From: Actinernus sp. WN-2022
Taxonomy: Eukaryota > Cnidaria > Anthozoa > Actiniaria > Actinernidae
Direction: 5' to 3'
NCBI GenBank assembly: GCA_030867875.1
Contig: JAOWCC010000271.1
Span: 62,001 to 126,000, forward strand
DNA length: 64,000 bases
The notes beneath the pieces are model-generated. The model made no database searches. It worked only from the letters and a program-made list of their open reading frames with translations, and was not told the DNA's origin. Positions 33,617 to 45,350 of the stretch are shown here, piece after piece. The number at the start of each line of letters is the position of its first letter. Within the stretch, counting starts at the first letter, position 1. A program made the position numbers and the translations under genes.

Positions 33617-34849
33617 TGACTTCTCAAGCGAAAACGATACCTACATTCATAAATCATTAGAAAGTTTTGTTTGCCTGGAATTTTAAAATGCATGCAATTA
33701 TAGACTACAAGAGTTGTGATTGTTATTTTGTCACGGTCATTTCAACAAACGGCGTGATAGCGTAGTGGGCAAAACAGCGGACTAGTAGTCAAGAGCAGCC
33801 ATGAGGATGTTGCATCGCGTACAATTGCCCCTAAAATTAGGTCACGACCGTGTGGAAGACTGAGAACAAGCACACAGCAACTCTATTGCTTTTCTCCGTT
33901 TTAGTAAACTGGTTTTGTCAACAAACTCAAATAAAATTTGTATATTTACTATTGAAACAGGGAAGGAACATTTTTCACGAGCGAGAGAAAACTACATGTA
34001 TTTTATTTCCCGCAAAAAATATTGGACTCAGGTCCCACGCGTCCAAGGCGCCAGTCCTCGGAAGCGCTCTTTGGCTGAGTTTTACCGTGTTTTAACATGA
34101 AAACTAGGTACGAAGCAGCTCGGTTTCTGTAGTAACGGAGGCCTGGCTACTATATTTTCCAATTTGGCTGACTAAGAAAGCCTTCTGGCAAGAGAAAAAT
34201 GCTCGCGAACTTGGGCAATTTGGGGTACTTATACAGTTCTGTCTCATACAAACGACCCCTACAGCGACCACAAAAAAACCTTGAGAAATCGCATGATACG
34301 TTTAATTTATTGGCAAACAAATACAAGTCTCTTGAATGGCTTTAGAAGTACATCAGATTTCCGATGTTAAGTATTTTATTGTGGACCGTCGTAAAGCACA
34401 ACAAGCTGGTTTTCTTCGCGACGGACTCATTTCCATACAAGACGCGGCCATTGCAGGGGCCTCTTTCTCCACCTCCCTTTCACAAAGAAAAACATGAACC
34501 TCCAGTGAGTCAGAGAATCCTGGATTCACCCTACTGCCCTGTAGTCTGGTGGAAAATTCCCTCTTTGACAAAGACCTTCAAGAAACGCCTTATTATAATT
34601 ATGCCAAAAGTAAGCTGTCCTAGACTCACATAATGCAACCTATGCATGTTATTACTTTGAAATGTGCTTGTTTTGTATTATAATTTTCTTCAAACAAGTA
34701 TGCCCTTTTTGTTAATTATGTTTATATATCAATACTTACTGCGATGATATGGCCTGAGTCTCCTGTCATACGTTGTGGGATTTAATAACGAGTTCATAAA
34801 CGACGTACCTCTGTTGAGTCTATAGGAAAATCACACGTATAGATTTTTG
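33617..34849. other. No gene recognised
   Basis: A segment at 33752-33830 (GCGTGATAGCGTAGTGGGCA) is weakly A-box-like. Frames at 34350-34570 are open on both strands without a recognisable domain. Confidence 0.3.
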
Positions 34850-34975
34850 TACTCAATCCCCAGAGATTCAAATGACAAAGGGCATGGCGGCCATGTTGGT
34901 GTACAGAAGAAAAGAAGCTAACGAAGAATATGTTGTTAACTGTACACCAACATGGCGGCTATGACGTAGCGTGCA
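34850..34975. repeat. MITE fragment with GGCGGC(C/T)ATGTTGGTG inverted core
   Basis: CCCCAGAGATTCAAATGACA, then GGCATGGCGGCCATGTTGGT and the inverse ACACCAACATGGCGGCTATG, nearly identical to 15460-15605. Confidence 0.8.
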
Positions 34976-36044
34976 CGTAGAGGATCTATTATTGTTTAAT
35001 TGAACAGTAAAATTTCACATTTGCATTATACATGTTCGATAGAAACAAAAGTACTTTACCAATAGATTAGTAATGTTTAGTTTATTGTTTCTGTTCTGAT
35101 CTTAATTAATTAGTTATATGTACATATTATTCAGTTATTTACAATTTATTGGTATTCTTACAGTTTATTTACGTATTATTTAGTTATTTACGTGATCTTT
35201 TTGTATATGCAACAAAATGATGACGTATATTTAGTTATTTTATATTATTTTATAATAATATTGTCGAGTGGAAGGCGGTCAATAAAATCCCGTAGGTTTC
35301 CATTGTGACATCACAAGATGAATCAATCCCGCAATTCGGGTAGCGTTCATTCTAGATAAGTTAAGTTAGACAACTGAAGTATATATATCAGAAATATAAT
35401 TTGGGGCAAAAAACTTTCATGTTGTTTTATGGCGCTACTTGCACTTTAAGTTTAATTTACGGTTTGTGTAGAAATGTAGCATTTGTCACTGTAGCAACTT
35501 AATCGACCAGTCAAAATATTAAATGTCTACTAGGCAAGCAATCTTTACCAAGTCTCATAATAAGCGGATTAAAACACACAATGCAGCATACGGTTGTCGA
35601 GCTACAATCTTGGACACAATTGGTTGACACACAATCAATTTGAGCTCAAAACCATCAAAATCACCATTTTCTCCCTAATGACCCCCTTCCCCCTGTTCAT
35701 AGTTGATGTTAGGGAGAGGGGTGGGTAGAGAATAGTCACAAAGGGATCAAAATGGAGGATGTGTCAACATTTTTCCAAGATCGTAGTTCCTAATATCTAT
35801 CCCAGCGGCAATAAGGATGTATGTCAATTGATAAACGGTTTTCCTAAGAAAAAAAGTACGTTCGCACGTTGACTGTATGAAGTTTTATTTTCATCAATCT
35901 GATAAAATGCTAGCCTGCGAACAGCATCCCCTACTTGAGGGAGAACGGCGATTTCATTGCGACTCAGAGCCCAAAACCGTGTCCGTGACGTCACTTCCAA
36001 ATGTTTGGTAATTAGCTATTTATGCATAACGAAGTCAAAACAAG
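34976..36044. other. No gene recognised
   Basis: AT-rich intronic sequence with TTATTTAGTTATTTAC-like repeats near 35130-35260. Confidence 0.35.
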
Positions 36045-36362
36045 ATGGCGATTGAAATGAGATTTCGAAGTGTAAAGTCCGTCGCAGAGGAAATCTGTTT
36101 CAAATTTGGAATCCCATCTCTTAAATGTGAACAGCTTAATGATTTATGTAACTATTCGTGGGAAAGATGTGTTCGTGAGCCTTCCAACAGGCTCAGAAAG
36201 GTCACTGATATTTTCAACTGGCGGCCCCTTCAAACTAACTCGCGGCCAGGTTCGAGCTTTTGGAAGAAAAATGCATCAGTCATTGAAGTTACTCCGCTTG
36301 TTGCCCTCATGAAGGATCAAGTGAAGCGCTTACATAGTGATGGATTTAAGGTGAATATTTGA
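36045..36362 (+). pseudogene. RecQ-like DEAH helicase N-terminal fragment, dead
   Basis: The frame opens MAIEMRFRSVKSVAEEICFK, then FGIPSLKCEQLNDL, matching the start of a RecQ-type helicase motor ('FG...LK..Q..al'). The next motif is in the neighbouring frame (GKDVFVSLPTGSERSLIF, 36160-36220). This is the Walker A region, but the two residues before Ser are Glu-Arg where Gly-Lys is required, so ATP binding is lost. The frame then returns for EVTPLVALMKDQVKRLHSDG (motif Ia region, 36285-36345). The two frame changes and the active-site change mark it as a fragment of the helicase-like family scattered in anthozoan genomes. It sits antisense in gene A's intron. Confidence 0.75.
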
Positions 36363-36735
36363 GCAGGGATTTTAATTGTCTGAAGAGAGATTTTAACCGT
36401 TTCACTCATTCAGCTCCATCGGTACAAACAAAACTGTCAAAACTCCAAAAGCAAAATAATTAAAAAGCAGTCTAAAACCTGAATATTGATTAATAGATGT
36501 AATTTATAGTTAAGCTCGGTACGAACCACTATATTATTGGGAGGGAGAGAGGATGAGAAACATAACAGAACTAAACAAATGCTTCATTACATCGATCCCT
36601 GTAAAAACATTTTTTCCAAACAACATAGTTATAATCAAGACTTACTGAATATGATTCCGTATAATTTTTTTGGCAATAATGTAAAGAACATGTTGTACTA
36701 GTTATGTGCCTTGATTGGCCTGTATGTGCTCTTTA

Positions 36736-36788
36736 ATAATGAATGAATGAATGAATGAATGAATGAATGAATGAATAAATAAATAAAT
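36736..36788. repeat. AATG microsatellite
   Basis: About 11 AATG units, then three AAAT units. Confidence 0.92.
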
Positions 36789-37795
36789 ACAAATTATATG
36801 AACTTGTGACAGTTCTTTTCCTTGTTCTAGTTCTATAACAACCTCAGGAGAAATAAACAAGAAATATAAATAACTGCCATTCTATGTTCTGCCCAGGCCA
36901 GAGGGTATGGTTTTCGAGTTGTTTTAGTTTGAAATTGGGGTTCATTCATTTTGCCTTTTAGTCTGGAATATGATATGAATTTGAAAGTGAAGTAATATGA
37001 GACCGCAACATCAATCTTCAATATAAATCGAGAAAGACAACACACCATCATTGGTTGAAATATGCTTTAAAGCAGCTGTACGTGTTACGGTAAGGGACAC
37101 AGTCGGGCTGGAACAAATATACGCTCTTTCCTAAAAAACTACGTTTATGAAAATCGCTTATATCTTCAGCAATTCTTTGTTAATCACTTTCTAATTGTGC
37201 TTTTTTTATAAAATTCGAGGATTCTTTACTAAAAGTTAAAAAAATCTCAGAAATCGGATAATGTTTAGCTGTTCAAAAACACGATGTAAAAAAGATCCCC
37301 GTTGCCAAAATAAATAGCCGCAGGCCACCTTAAGCTCCATGGCGCTACGTGTCTAGTAAATAAACTATTGTATTATTATTGCATTGTAGTGTATTGAGAT
37401 AACTGGCGACGAGGTTAGGATACGAACCCACGCGTGCAAAGCACATCGGATTGGCATTGCTGTGTACCTTCTTGAAGACAATGAGCTATTCCTCGTGATC
37501 GAGTGACCGCCACGATTGGCGATAGTCATGCTTCCTTTTACTTGCGTGACTTTTCGAGGTCGGATGTCAAACCTAGTGGTGAGCTTATCTGCCTTTATCT
37601 GTTTTACCAGCATGCTGTATCCGACTTCAAAGGTGTTGGGTTAAGCACATCTCCGTGTGTCAGCATATGTATTCATTCTACCTTTTGCTTCGGAATCTTT
37701 CTCCAGCGCCTTGTTGCGCACCGCTTGACTGTCAATGCTGTGCTCTAGGTGACTGAGGCAGTTTTCAGTTTTCAAGTAGTTATGCTGGCGCTACA

Positions 37796-39690
37796 TCAGT
37801 ATTTAAGAAGAAATATACCTCCAATTCCTTCTCTCAGCGTGGGCTGTGCGTATTTCTTCATCAAAGGTTTCATGAAACTTTCAGCCTCTGCGTTTCCTTG
37901 TTGCCATAGCGGTGTCGTTATATTGTGCTTGATTCCGTTTTCCTTCATGTAGCTGGCAATCTCATTACAACTGTATTGCGGACCATTGTCTGTGGTTATG
38001 GTGTTGGGAATCTCATGCGTAGCACAGATTCTGTCTAGTTTTGGAATGACCGCTTCTGCAGTTATAGTTCTCATCACTTTTACCTCTGGAAACCTTGAGT
38101 GCTGCTCAATCACAACTAGTAGCATTTCTCCAGTGGGTAGAGGGCCAAGAAAATCCATGTTGAGCGATTGCCATGGATGCTTAGGCATTTCCCACATATT
38201 CAGAGGTTTTGGGTGTTTTGATGGTCCAACGGCTTGACAAGGAAAACATTTTGAAACTTTGTATTCAATTGCTATATTGAGGCCTTGGAACCAGATCTTC
38301 TAACGAATTAGTCTTCGTTTTGACCATACCCTGGTGTCCTTCATGAGCGATTTCTACTGCTTTGTTTCGTAATGCTGCTGGGATTGTTACTCGTGTCCCA
38401 TTTAATACAAGTCGAATCTTCGAATACGCCTTTAGTTCGACGCCGTTGGCATCCATTGATACCCAATCTGGTCTTGAGTGATGACCATTACCACTTTGCA
38501 TTAAACCCTTTAGCACCTGTAGAGTTGCATTTTTATCTGACGCTTCCTCTATTCTTGCAGTCACGAAATTAACATACTCTTCTACAGTGATGCGCTTGTG
38601 TGGTATGCCCGATGTCGGATGTCTGGAGAGGTATACAGATCGGGTGAAGGCAACTCCGCTGACAACGTTACTGTGAATTCATACTGCTGAAGCCTTAGTT
38701 GCCATTTCTCTATACTTGCAGGAAGTCTCGATTTGGGATTCTTGAAGATATTCATCTTCAGTGGCTTATGGTCTGTTTTCAGGTTAAACGTGGCACCATA
38801 GAGATAGAAGTGGAACTTTTCACACACCCAAACTATGGCGAGCGCTTCTTTTACGGTTTGGCTTTAACGCTGCTCTACGTCCGTGAGGGCTCGGCTTGCG
38901 TAAGCTATATATGATGATGTGAACCTCTTCTTCGCCTTTGCTGCCAGTAGTTTCCTGTGCGAGTATGGCTCAGAGTCCCACTGGACTTGCGTCAACGGTG
39001 AGTTCGGAGGACTTGGTTGGGTCATAGTATGACATTACAGTTTCGCTTGTGAGTCTAACTTGCTTTCAGCTCGTTCAGTGCGCTTTGGCATTTCGGTGTC
39101 CAATTGAAAGGTGTGTCCTTGCGTGTGAGTTGTCGCAGAGGTTCAGTGTTGCATAGTCTGTTATGAATCGGGAGACGTAATTGGCTAGCCCAAGTAGGCT
39201 TATTACCTCCGTGACGTTCTGTGAGAATCTGCTGAGATTCCACTGAGTTGCTGAAAATGTTTAACCGTGGAAGGCCAAGTGTGGTTTGTCATAGACACAC
39301 TTGTTGGGGTTGGAGCTAAGCCTTTCTCAGGAATACGCTCTTCTCTGCTGCTGAGGATAGACCAAAGATTGAGTCTTGTATACTGTCTTAATCTCTTAAT
39401 TATGTGTCAAGAAGGTAGTAATGTATCTGCTTTCGGGTGCTAAAGTGACAGGCACCATTGAGATAAAGTATTAGCTCGTCGATGGTTGGCGTGGGATGTC
39501 TTTCTCTTTTAATTGCTAAGTTTGGTAAGCGCATGTCTATGCAGCACCCAACTTCGTCTGGATTGTTTGGTTTGGGTACGCGCGTAGCATACCATAGGTG
39601 AGCCCCATGGTGTTCGTCCAGTAGGCTCTACGGTGATTCCTGTTTTTTCCAGTTCTTTGAGTCCGTGTTCTACTTTGTGTTGTAATAAAT
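37796..39690 (-). pseudogene. Ty3/gypsy retrotransposon pol relic (RT to integrase), K02A2.6-like
   Basis: On the minus strand the domains come in pol order. Remnants of reverse transcriptase lie at 39690-39400 (a TPWGSPMV phrase and a block before the palm, several stops). Then RT connection (TPFNWTPKCQSALNELKAS near 39070) and RNase H (FHFYLYGATFNLKTDHKPLK, 38820-38760). Next is the integrase N-terminal region with EIAHEGHQGMVKTK (38330), and the integrase core with NMDFLGPLP (38160), TTDNGPQYS (37980) and NAEAES (37880). The core keeps Asp, Asp and Glu positions, but the whole is spread over several frames with deletions. No LTRs were found. It lies inside the long intron between gene A's signal-peptide exon and the 68-bp exon. 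Confidence 0.85.
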
Positions 39691-40991
39691 AAAGTGATTG
39701 GCGATAGAATAGTTGTTATTATTGTTTATTTCTTCTCTCGGTTCTTTCCGTTCAACCACTGCAATTTATACTGTAGCGGATAGGACATATCTAGTTATTG
39801 CGCAACACATATTTGACCTCTAAAGGGTCGTGAAAATTTAAAGAGAAATGTATAGAGATAAATACTAAACATTTTCCTTATTTCTCACGAAATACGTACG
39901 GTACAATCTTAAAAATTGGCCGCCGGGACGTAACACGTTACATATAATAGCAATTCAGTTTTTATACTCGTACATTTTGAGGTTTCCTTTTTTCGATCCT
40001 CTAGAAACTGCAGTGAAAACTACAAATAAAACCGAGTCCTGTGAAAAATAAGTATTTTAACACAAAACAATGGCAATTTATCCCCCTCCAATATAATCAT
40101 GTGTCTTATCTCGTAAGTAACCATACTGTATTTTAAGCTAAAAATAATAATTGAAGCAGCTGAAACGCTACCTTTTTAGATTACAATTGGACTTTAATAT
40201 TCTTTACTTCCGTTTGACAGCGAATCTTTTAAATAATAAATGTTTTGGTTTGCGACGGTGGTAATCGTATTCAGAATGAGAGTGCGAAGCCTAAGTCTGT
40301 ATTATTTACAAATCGTCTACAAAAATGAATATATTTCAGTTCTTTCAAATGTATTGTGACTTAATTTCAAGCATATAAGAAAACCGTCTAAATTGTTATA
40401 AAGACTAGCTATCACATTATAAATATACATATTAGAAGCACCTTGTTTTCCTATGATAATTGTAATTATTATACAGTTAAACATGATTTAAATTAAACAT
40501 TATTCGCTCACTTCCTATCCCTCAAGGCTCAAGCTGAGAAACTAACCTTGTTTGATGCGTTTGGAGTAAACAGTTTTTCAGAAAACCGCCTGTTTAAAGC
40601 ACTAGCTAAAATTCAACGTGAAATGATCAAGACTTCTCATTCAACTTGAAACATCACTAAAGGGACTGACTAGGCGAGCTTCAAAATTTTAAGGTGAAAT
40701 CGAAAATGCGGTTTTCGTAGGTTTTTGCGGAAGCTTCTACGACCGTTTCATTCGAAAGTCAAATGTTAGTTCGTTATTCGACTCGAAGTGAAATTGGTTG
40801 TAAGCTAGGGTTTCCACGTTACACGTAACAACATACGAAGATGAATATCAATAACATGTTACTTACATGTTTTTTGAGATTATAATTGTTAGCTAAGGTT
40901 TTAAGTGATGGATTTAACCGTGTGCCTTTCCAATGTTATTTAAAAAAATAGAAGTGTAACTATCGACGTCGCTAATGTCAATCGTACTCAC
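39691..40991. other. Intron sequence of gene A, no exon recognised
   Basis: AT-rich. The missing N-terminal helix exon should lie between 33325 and 40991, but no 'RP' motif with matching splice phases was found here. Confidence 0.35.
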
Positions 40992-41068
40992 CCCCATGAA
41001 TAGTTTGATGACACAGTCAGGAAGATAAAGAATACTATCACTAGGTAGAAGCATCCATTCGCTCCCAT
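40992..41068 (-). CDS. Cys-loop receptor gene A, signal-peptide exon (first coding exon, inferred)
   Basis: The minus-strand ATG at 41068 opens MGANGCFYLVIVFFIFLTVS, then SNYSW, a short hydrophobic secretory signal peptide with a likely cleavage after the Ser-rich end. The exon ends TGGGG|GTGAGT at 40992, phase 2, 77 nt. The only in-frame start is this ATG; another ATG 22 nt upstream is out of frame and soon stops. Assignment to gene A rests on strand, order and the need for a signal peptide, not on a phase match to the 68-bp exon, which needs an intermediate exon. A decayed inverted copy lies at 49866-50010. The alternative is that it belongs to another subunit. Confidence 0.65.
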
Positions 41069-41599
41069 AACGATGAAGTGACTTCCATAGGGGTGTAAAA
41101 TGGAGAAGTATCTCGAGGATTCATCTACGACACAATGTTACAAATTCTAAACCATGGCTTGTATTCAATTCACCCGCTGAACGCATTCATAGGGTGTTAA
41201 CTCTTTCTCTGCGCATAAATGACGGTTAAAGCCACATATAATGATCTGTAATCGGTTAGAGGGTTATTTTATGCAGATGTCGTTTAATTTTCATGTTTAA
41301 TCTTCCGGTCCATAAAATATTAAACTGGTTATATATCCTCTATAAAGCCTTGCACCAGTTGTCGCTAACGTTGATGAACAGACAACATTCAGATGGGTTT
41401 CCAATACATTATTTTAATTATGGTATTGCATTGCGCATGCAATACGAATTATTCATCTTCGCATTTTTTTTACATTATTTGTAGACTCATCAAGTACAAT
41501 GAGAATATATTTCACGCACATTTTGTCATTTATTATTTTATCTTTTAACTGCAAGTCAATTTCAACGTTGTAAGAAAAATATATTTTTTAAGGAGACTC

Positions 41600-41760
41600 A
41601 TAGGTCCATTGCATAAATGGCGTCCAGTTTGAATAGCCATTGTTTAGGAATCTTTTGTCTCACATTCACGTGAAAACGCTTTTATGTGGCAACATGAATA
41701 CGAAGCTAAAGTCTCCAGGGCAATACCTATTGAAATGGCGCCATTTATGCAATGCTCTAT
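41600..41760. mobile_element. 161-bp MITE with ATAGGTCCATTGCATAAATG ends
   Basis: ATAGGTCCATTGCATAAATG at the left pairs with CATTTATGCAATGCTCTAT at the right, with GGCG/CGCC inside. Confidence 0.75.
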
Positions 41761-42315
41761 GTATTTCTCGGAAGTGACACGAGGGTAACATATTTTTAAA
41801 CGTGTCACTAATTTTGTCGTTTTTAAACCGTTTAGCTTTTGATCAAGAACTGCTGATTTAAAAAGATAACATAGACAACATTGCATTGGATATGTTTCTT
41901 TGATCAAATGTAACCATGTTTTTAAACAGTAAACATTAGTTTTAGTTATTCCATTTGATTGTTGTGATCTTTATCGTTATCTCTTCTGTCGCCAGTTTGT
42001 ATTTCCATTGAAAGACCAATTTCCTAAACAGCATTTTATTCATTAAGTCCAACCGTAGAAATTGTGCTCCAATCATTAGTGATTACTCCGCCTTCTATGT
42101 ATGTCAATCATTGGATGTGGGTTACCTGTGGCACGCGGCCAAGGTCCCTTTCACTTCACACCGCATTCTCGACTCCAGACCCTTCTCTTATTTCTTACTG
42201 CGCATGATCGTCGAAAAATCTAATGGCTCTAGGAAACCCCAGATATGCAAATTAGGTCTGTAGCCTAAATCTGGGAATAGTCCTCACAGCGCATGCTAAA
42301 AACCAGAAACAAAAT
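41761..42315. other. No gene recognised
   Basis: Upstream flank of gene A's first exon. No promoter motif is clear enough to annotate. Confidence 0.3.
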
Positions 42316-42700
42316 GGCGGATAAGACATTTCAAAACGTCTGTTATAGAACCTTTAACAAACTGCCAGCATATGTTAGAAGTGCCCAGACCTTTCCAGAA
42401 TTCTGCCGGTTATGTAAATCACATTTTAGACAATCTGCCCAGTGCAGACTTGTGAAATGTAAATAGTTTTATTTTTGTTTTATAGCTATTATATAATCTC
42501 TGATTGAGCCGGCTAGACTACTGCACCGGTGTATATTCATATTAGGTAGTTTGTACTTATACGTTTGTACTAGGATTTATGCATAATTATACAACTATAG
42601 TAAATTATGATATTTTATTATACTTTTTATATACATTGTTAATTAGGTATTTATGGGAGAAGATCCGTAATAAATCATTATTATTATTATTTATATTATT
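42316..42700 (+). pseudogene. LINE ORF2 C-terminus and 3' end
   Basis: A plus-strand frame reads RTFNKLPAYVRSAQTFPEF, then CRLCKSHFRQ and a TAG near 42465. 'fN.LP..vR.a.t...F...lkshf' is the usual last segment of CR1/Rex-like ORF2 proteins. The 3' region ends in GGGAGAAGATCCGTAATAAA and an ATT microsatellite, as expected for a LINE tail. Confidence 0.65.
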
Positions 42701-42770
42701 AAATAAAAGGGGGTGGTAGTATTATTCACAAAAAAGGCTTTTGTACAACAAAACGAAGCATGAGGTTTTC

Positions 42771-43180
42771 CTCCCTCCGTTAAAATCAACCGTGAGTCGA
42801 GCGTAGTGTGTCCAAAACAGTTAATGTTGGGGAGTGTATGAAGAGTAAAAGCAGGCCCCCACCATATTTAAGCTGTAATAGTCGGCCTGCTATAACAAAT
42901 AAAATATTTATGTATTCACGTATTCACGTATTCACGTATTCACGTATTCACGTATTCACGTATTCACGTATTCACGTATTCACGTATTTACGTATTCACG
43001 TATTCACGTATTCACGTATTCACGTATTCACGTATTCACGTATTCACGTATTCACGTATTCACGTATTTACGTATTCACGTATTCACGTATTCACGTATT
43101 CACGTATTTATGTATTCACGTATTCACGTATTTATGTATTCACGTATTCACGTATTTATTTATTTATTTGTTTGTCTGTT
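42771..43180 (+). repeat. Short retroposon 3' end with expanded tail, copy 2
   Basis: 42771-42910 matches the minus-strand copy at 2240-2405. Where that copy has an ATTTATTTATT tail, this one has the 8-bp array at 42911-43155 followed by TTTATTTATTTATTTG. Confidence 0.75.
42911..43155 (+). repeat. 8-bp minisatellite (TATTCACG)n
   Basis: About 30 units of TATTCACG with occasional TATTTACG and TATTTATG variants. Three units make 24 nt, so the array translates as an 8-residue peptide repeat in a false open frame. Confidence 0.95.
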
Positions 43181-43643
43181 TGTTTGTTTATTTTTACAAA
43201 GTTACTATAGAATACCATGTTTAACAACGTAACACTCTGTACAGTAAACTTAACTTAGCTTGTCCAAAGTTTACTCACAAGACCGAAGGTGGTCATACTT
43301 TTACAGTAACAACATGCCAAGTATGGAACAGTTTATCTTTATAATTAGAAAGTAGAAATATTAACTCTTATTTAGAAATCATTATTGGAGCGTGTTATTT
43401 AAAGAACAGCAGTTTTTAAATCCTTTTTATTAGTTTAAGTGTGACCATTTTTATTCAATTTTGTCAACTTTTTATCATGTACTATTTTGTTGTTAGGGTT
43501 ACAATTTGAATTTTAAACAATTGTTTTGCTTATCATAATTATATATATTTTAAGTTTTTCATCTATGATCCATGTATTTATATTATTAATATTTTATTGT
43601 AATAAGTATATTTATATAATTTTATTAGCTATAGAGGGCCACA
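43181..43643. other. No gene recognised
   Basis: AT-rich sequence between the retroposon tail and the terminal repeat at 43644. Confidence 0.35.
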
Positions 43644-43667
43644 CCCTTGTGAAACAGAACTTGAATT

Positions 43668-43769
43668 TTCTAGAATATTCTAGAAAAAGCTTAGAAATAT
43701 TCTAGAATAAAGTTCCAGCTTTTTCTAGAATATTCTAGAATTGAATTCTAGAATATTCTAGAATATTCC
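43668..43769. promoter_or_regulatory. Cluster of heat-shock-element-like motifs, left end
   Basis: TTCTAGAATATTCTAGAA at 43668-43685 and again at 43723-43740, then TTCTAGAATATTCTAGAATA to 43769. Each fits the HSF consensus of alternating TTC and GAA blocks spaced by two bases with four or more blocks. Binding is an inference from the consensus alone. Confidence 0.6.
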
Positions 43770-43889
43770 AGTTTGTTAAAGTTTTTATGCAAATTAGGCA
43801 AGATTAAGCTGGAATTTCTGGAACAGCATGTTCAAGCTTTTCAAGATAATTCTAGCTTTTGGTTCAACATCATTCAAGCTTATTCAGGC

Positions 43890-44250
43890 TTTTTGGCATT
43901 TGATATTCCAGCTTTTTCAAGCAAATTCCAGCTATTGGCATGTGATATTCCAGCTTTTTCAAGCAAATTCCTGCTTTTGGCATTTGCTATTCCAGCTTTT
44001 TCAAGCAAATTCCAGCTTTTGGCATGTGATATTCCAGCTTTTTCAAGCAAATTCCTGCTTTTGGCATGTGATATTCCAGCTTTTTCAAGCAAATTCCAGC
44101 TTTTGGCATTTGCTATTCCAGCTTTTTCAAGCAAATTCCAGCTTTTGCCATGTGATATTCCAGCTTTTTCAAGCAAATTCCAGCTTTTGGCATGTGATAT
44201 TCCAGCTTTTTCAAGCAAATTCCAGCTTTTGTCAATGGCATTCCAGCTTT
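43890..44250. repeat. 42-bp tandem array, ~8.5 copies
   Basis: The unit contains GATATTCCAGCTTTTTCAAG and CAAATTCCAGCTTTTGGCAT. Because 42 is divisible by three and stops are absent from the unit, two plus-strand frames and one minus-strand frame stay open across it. These are not genes. Confidence 0.95.
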
Positions 44251-45061
44251 TTCAAGCTTATTCAAGCTTTTATATATACATGTTGCACTAGGACTACATT
44301 AATTCCAGCATTTTCACACTAATTCAAGCCACATGATGATATTAACCTGTATTATAAATACTTACTTAATTCATTGATGAATGAATTGAACCCTAACCCC
44401 ATTTGGATGCTGTATGGCAAGCCATTTTCAAAAATGCAGAAAGTTAGACATGCATTCAAGAGGTAAGGAAAACAGCATTTTCAAACAGGTAACGCAACTG
44501 ATGTTGTACATTGCTAGCTATATTAATATACATGTAGAAAGCAGATTAATTACATGTCAATGTAGCATTAAATTGATGAGGCATACATATATGTAATAAT
44601 ATACTGTAAACAGTAACTGCCACACAAACATAACATTGTGTGATACATGTAAGTATATATTAAGTATAAACAATACATGTACATGTACACTGTATCTATA
44701 GATATTTTAAGCTTACGAGTTTAAATAATAAAATTAATTACTACATGCCGAACGTACGAAACAGCATATAAGCTACATGTATATAATATATAGTATTGCA
44801 TGGAGAAAAGATGAAAACACAATATAACATTTCATAATAGCTCAATCTTGTTTATTTTTAAAAAGAACAAAATTGGAAACATATTTACAATGGGATTTGC
44901 TAACTTTCAATTGACAGTACAAATATACTACACAAGGAGCTATAGGTAGCAGAGATTGCAGAATACTCAGACACTAGACTTATATATAGCTAATTAATTT
45001 TCGAAGTGTCCCATTAAATGAACCCTGAATCCTTATACCATAAAATTATAATTATCGCCTC

Positions 45062-45350
45062 CCCTTCTTCTCTGGTTATATAGGCCAATCAATCTGGTGA
45101 TACACCTCACAACCACTGTTCGGGTAAAAAATCCCTGATTTTTTTAACGGGACCTGCAACTACCATAGGGGGTGATCAAAGCCAGGACTATGCTAAACCA
45201 CTGATCAAATTGGAATTTACCGGATAACCCGAATAAAAACCCTTGGAGCAAGGGTGAATACCAACAAACTCAACTCACATGTGGTGCCCACGAACTAGAA
45301 TTGCATCCGGGTCACAAAGGTGAATACCGAAATACCACTGCAACACCCTG
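45062..45350 (+). repeat. SINE-like dispersed repeat, copy 1
   Basis: It contains CCAACAAACTCAACTCACAT and a GCATCCGGGTCACAAAGGTG phrase resembling a tRNA-like B-box context. Copy 2 at 62710-62935 shares GACAAACTCAACTCATGCAC and GAACTCGGGTCGCAGAG. Confidence 0.5.

Noticed and set aside
33752..33830. Possible tRNA-like SINE head (GATAGCGTAGTGGGCA)
   Set aside because: Only an A-box-like phrase is present; no B-box or foldable cloverleaf could be made.
40546..40620. Short segment with acceptor- and GTTAGT-donor-like borders that could be the missing receptor exon
   Set aside because: The only open frame enters in phase 1 and leaves in phase 0, and the peptide lacks the expected RP motif.
42911..43224. 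138-codon frame with an 8-residue repeat
   Set aside because: It is only the translation of the 8-bp minisatellite; the length follows from repeat arithmetic.
43890..44250. Regular repeats that might suggest a CRISPR array
   Set aside because: The units are contiguous 42-bp satellites without unique spacers, and the genome is clearly eukaryotic.
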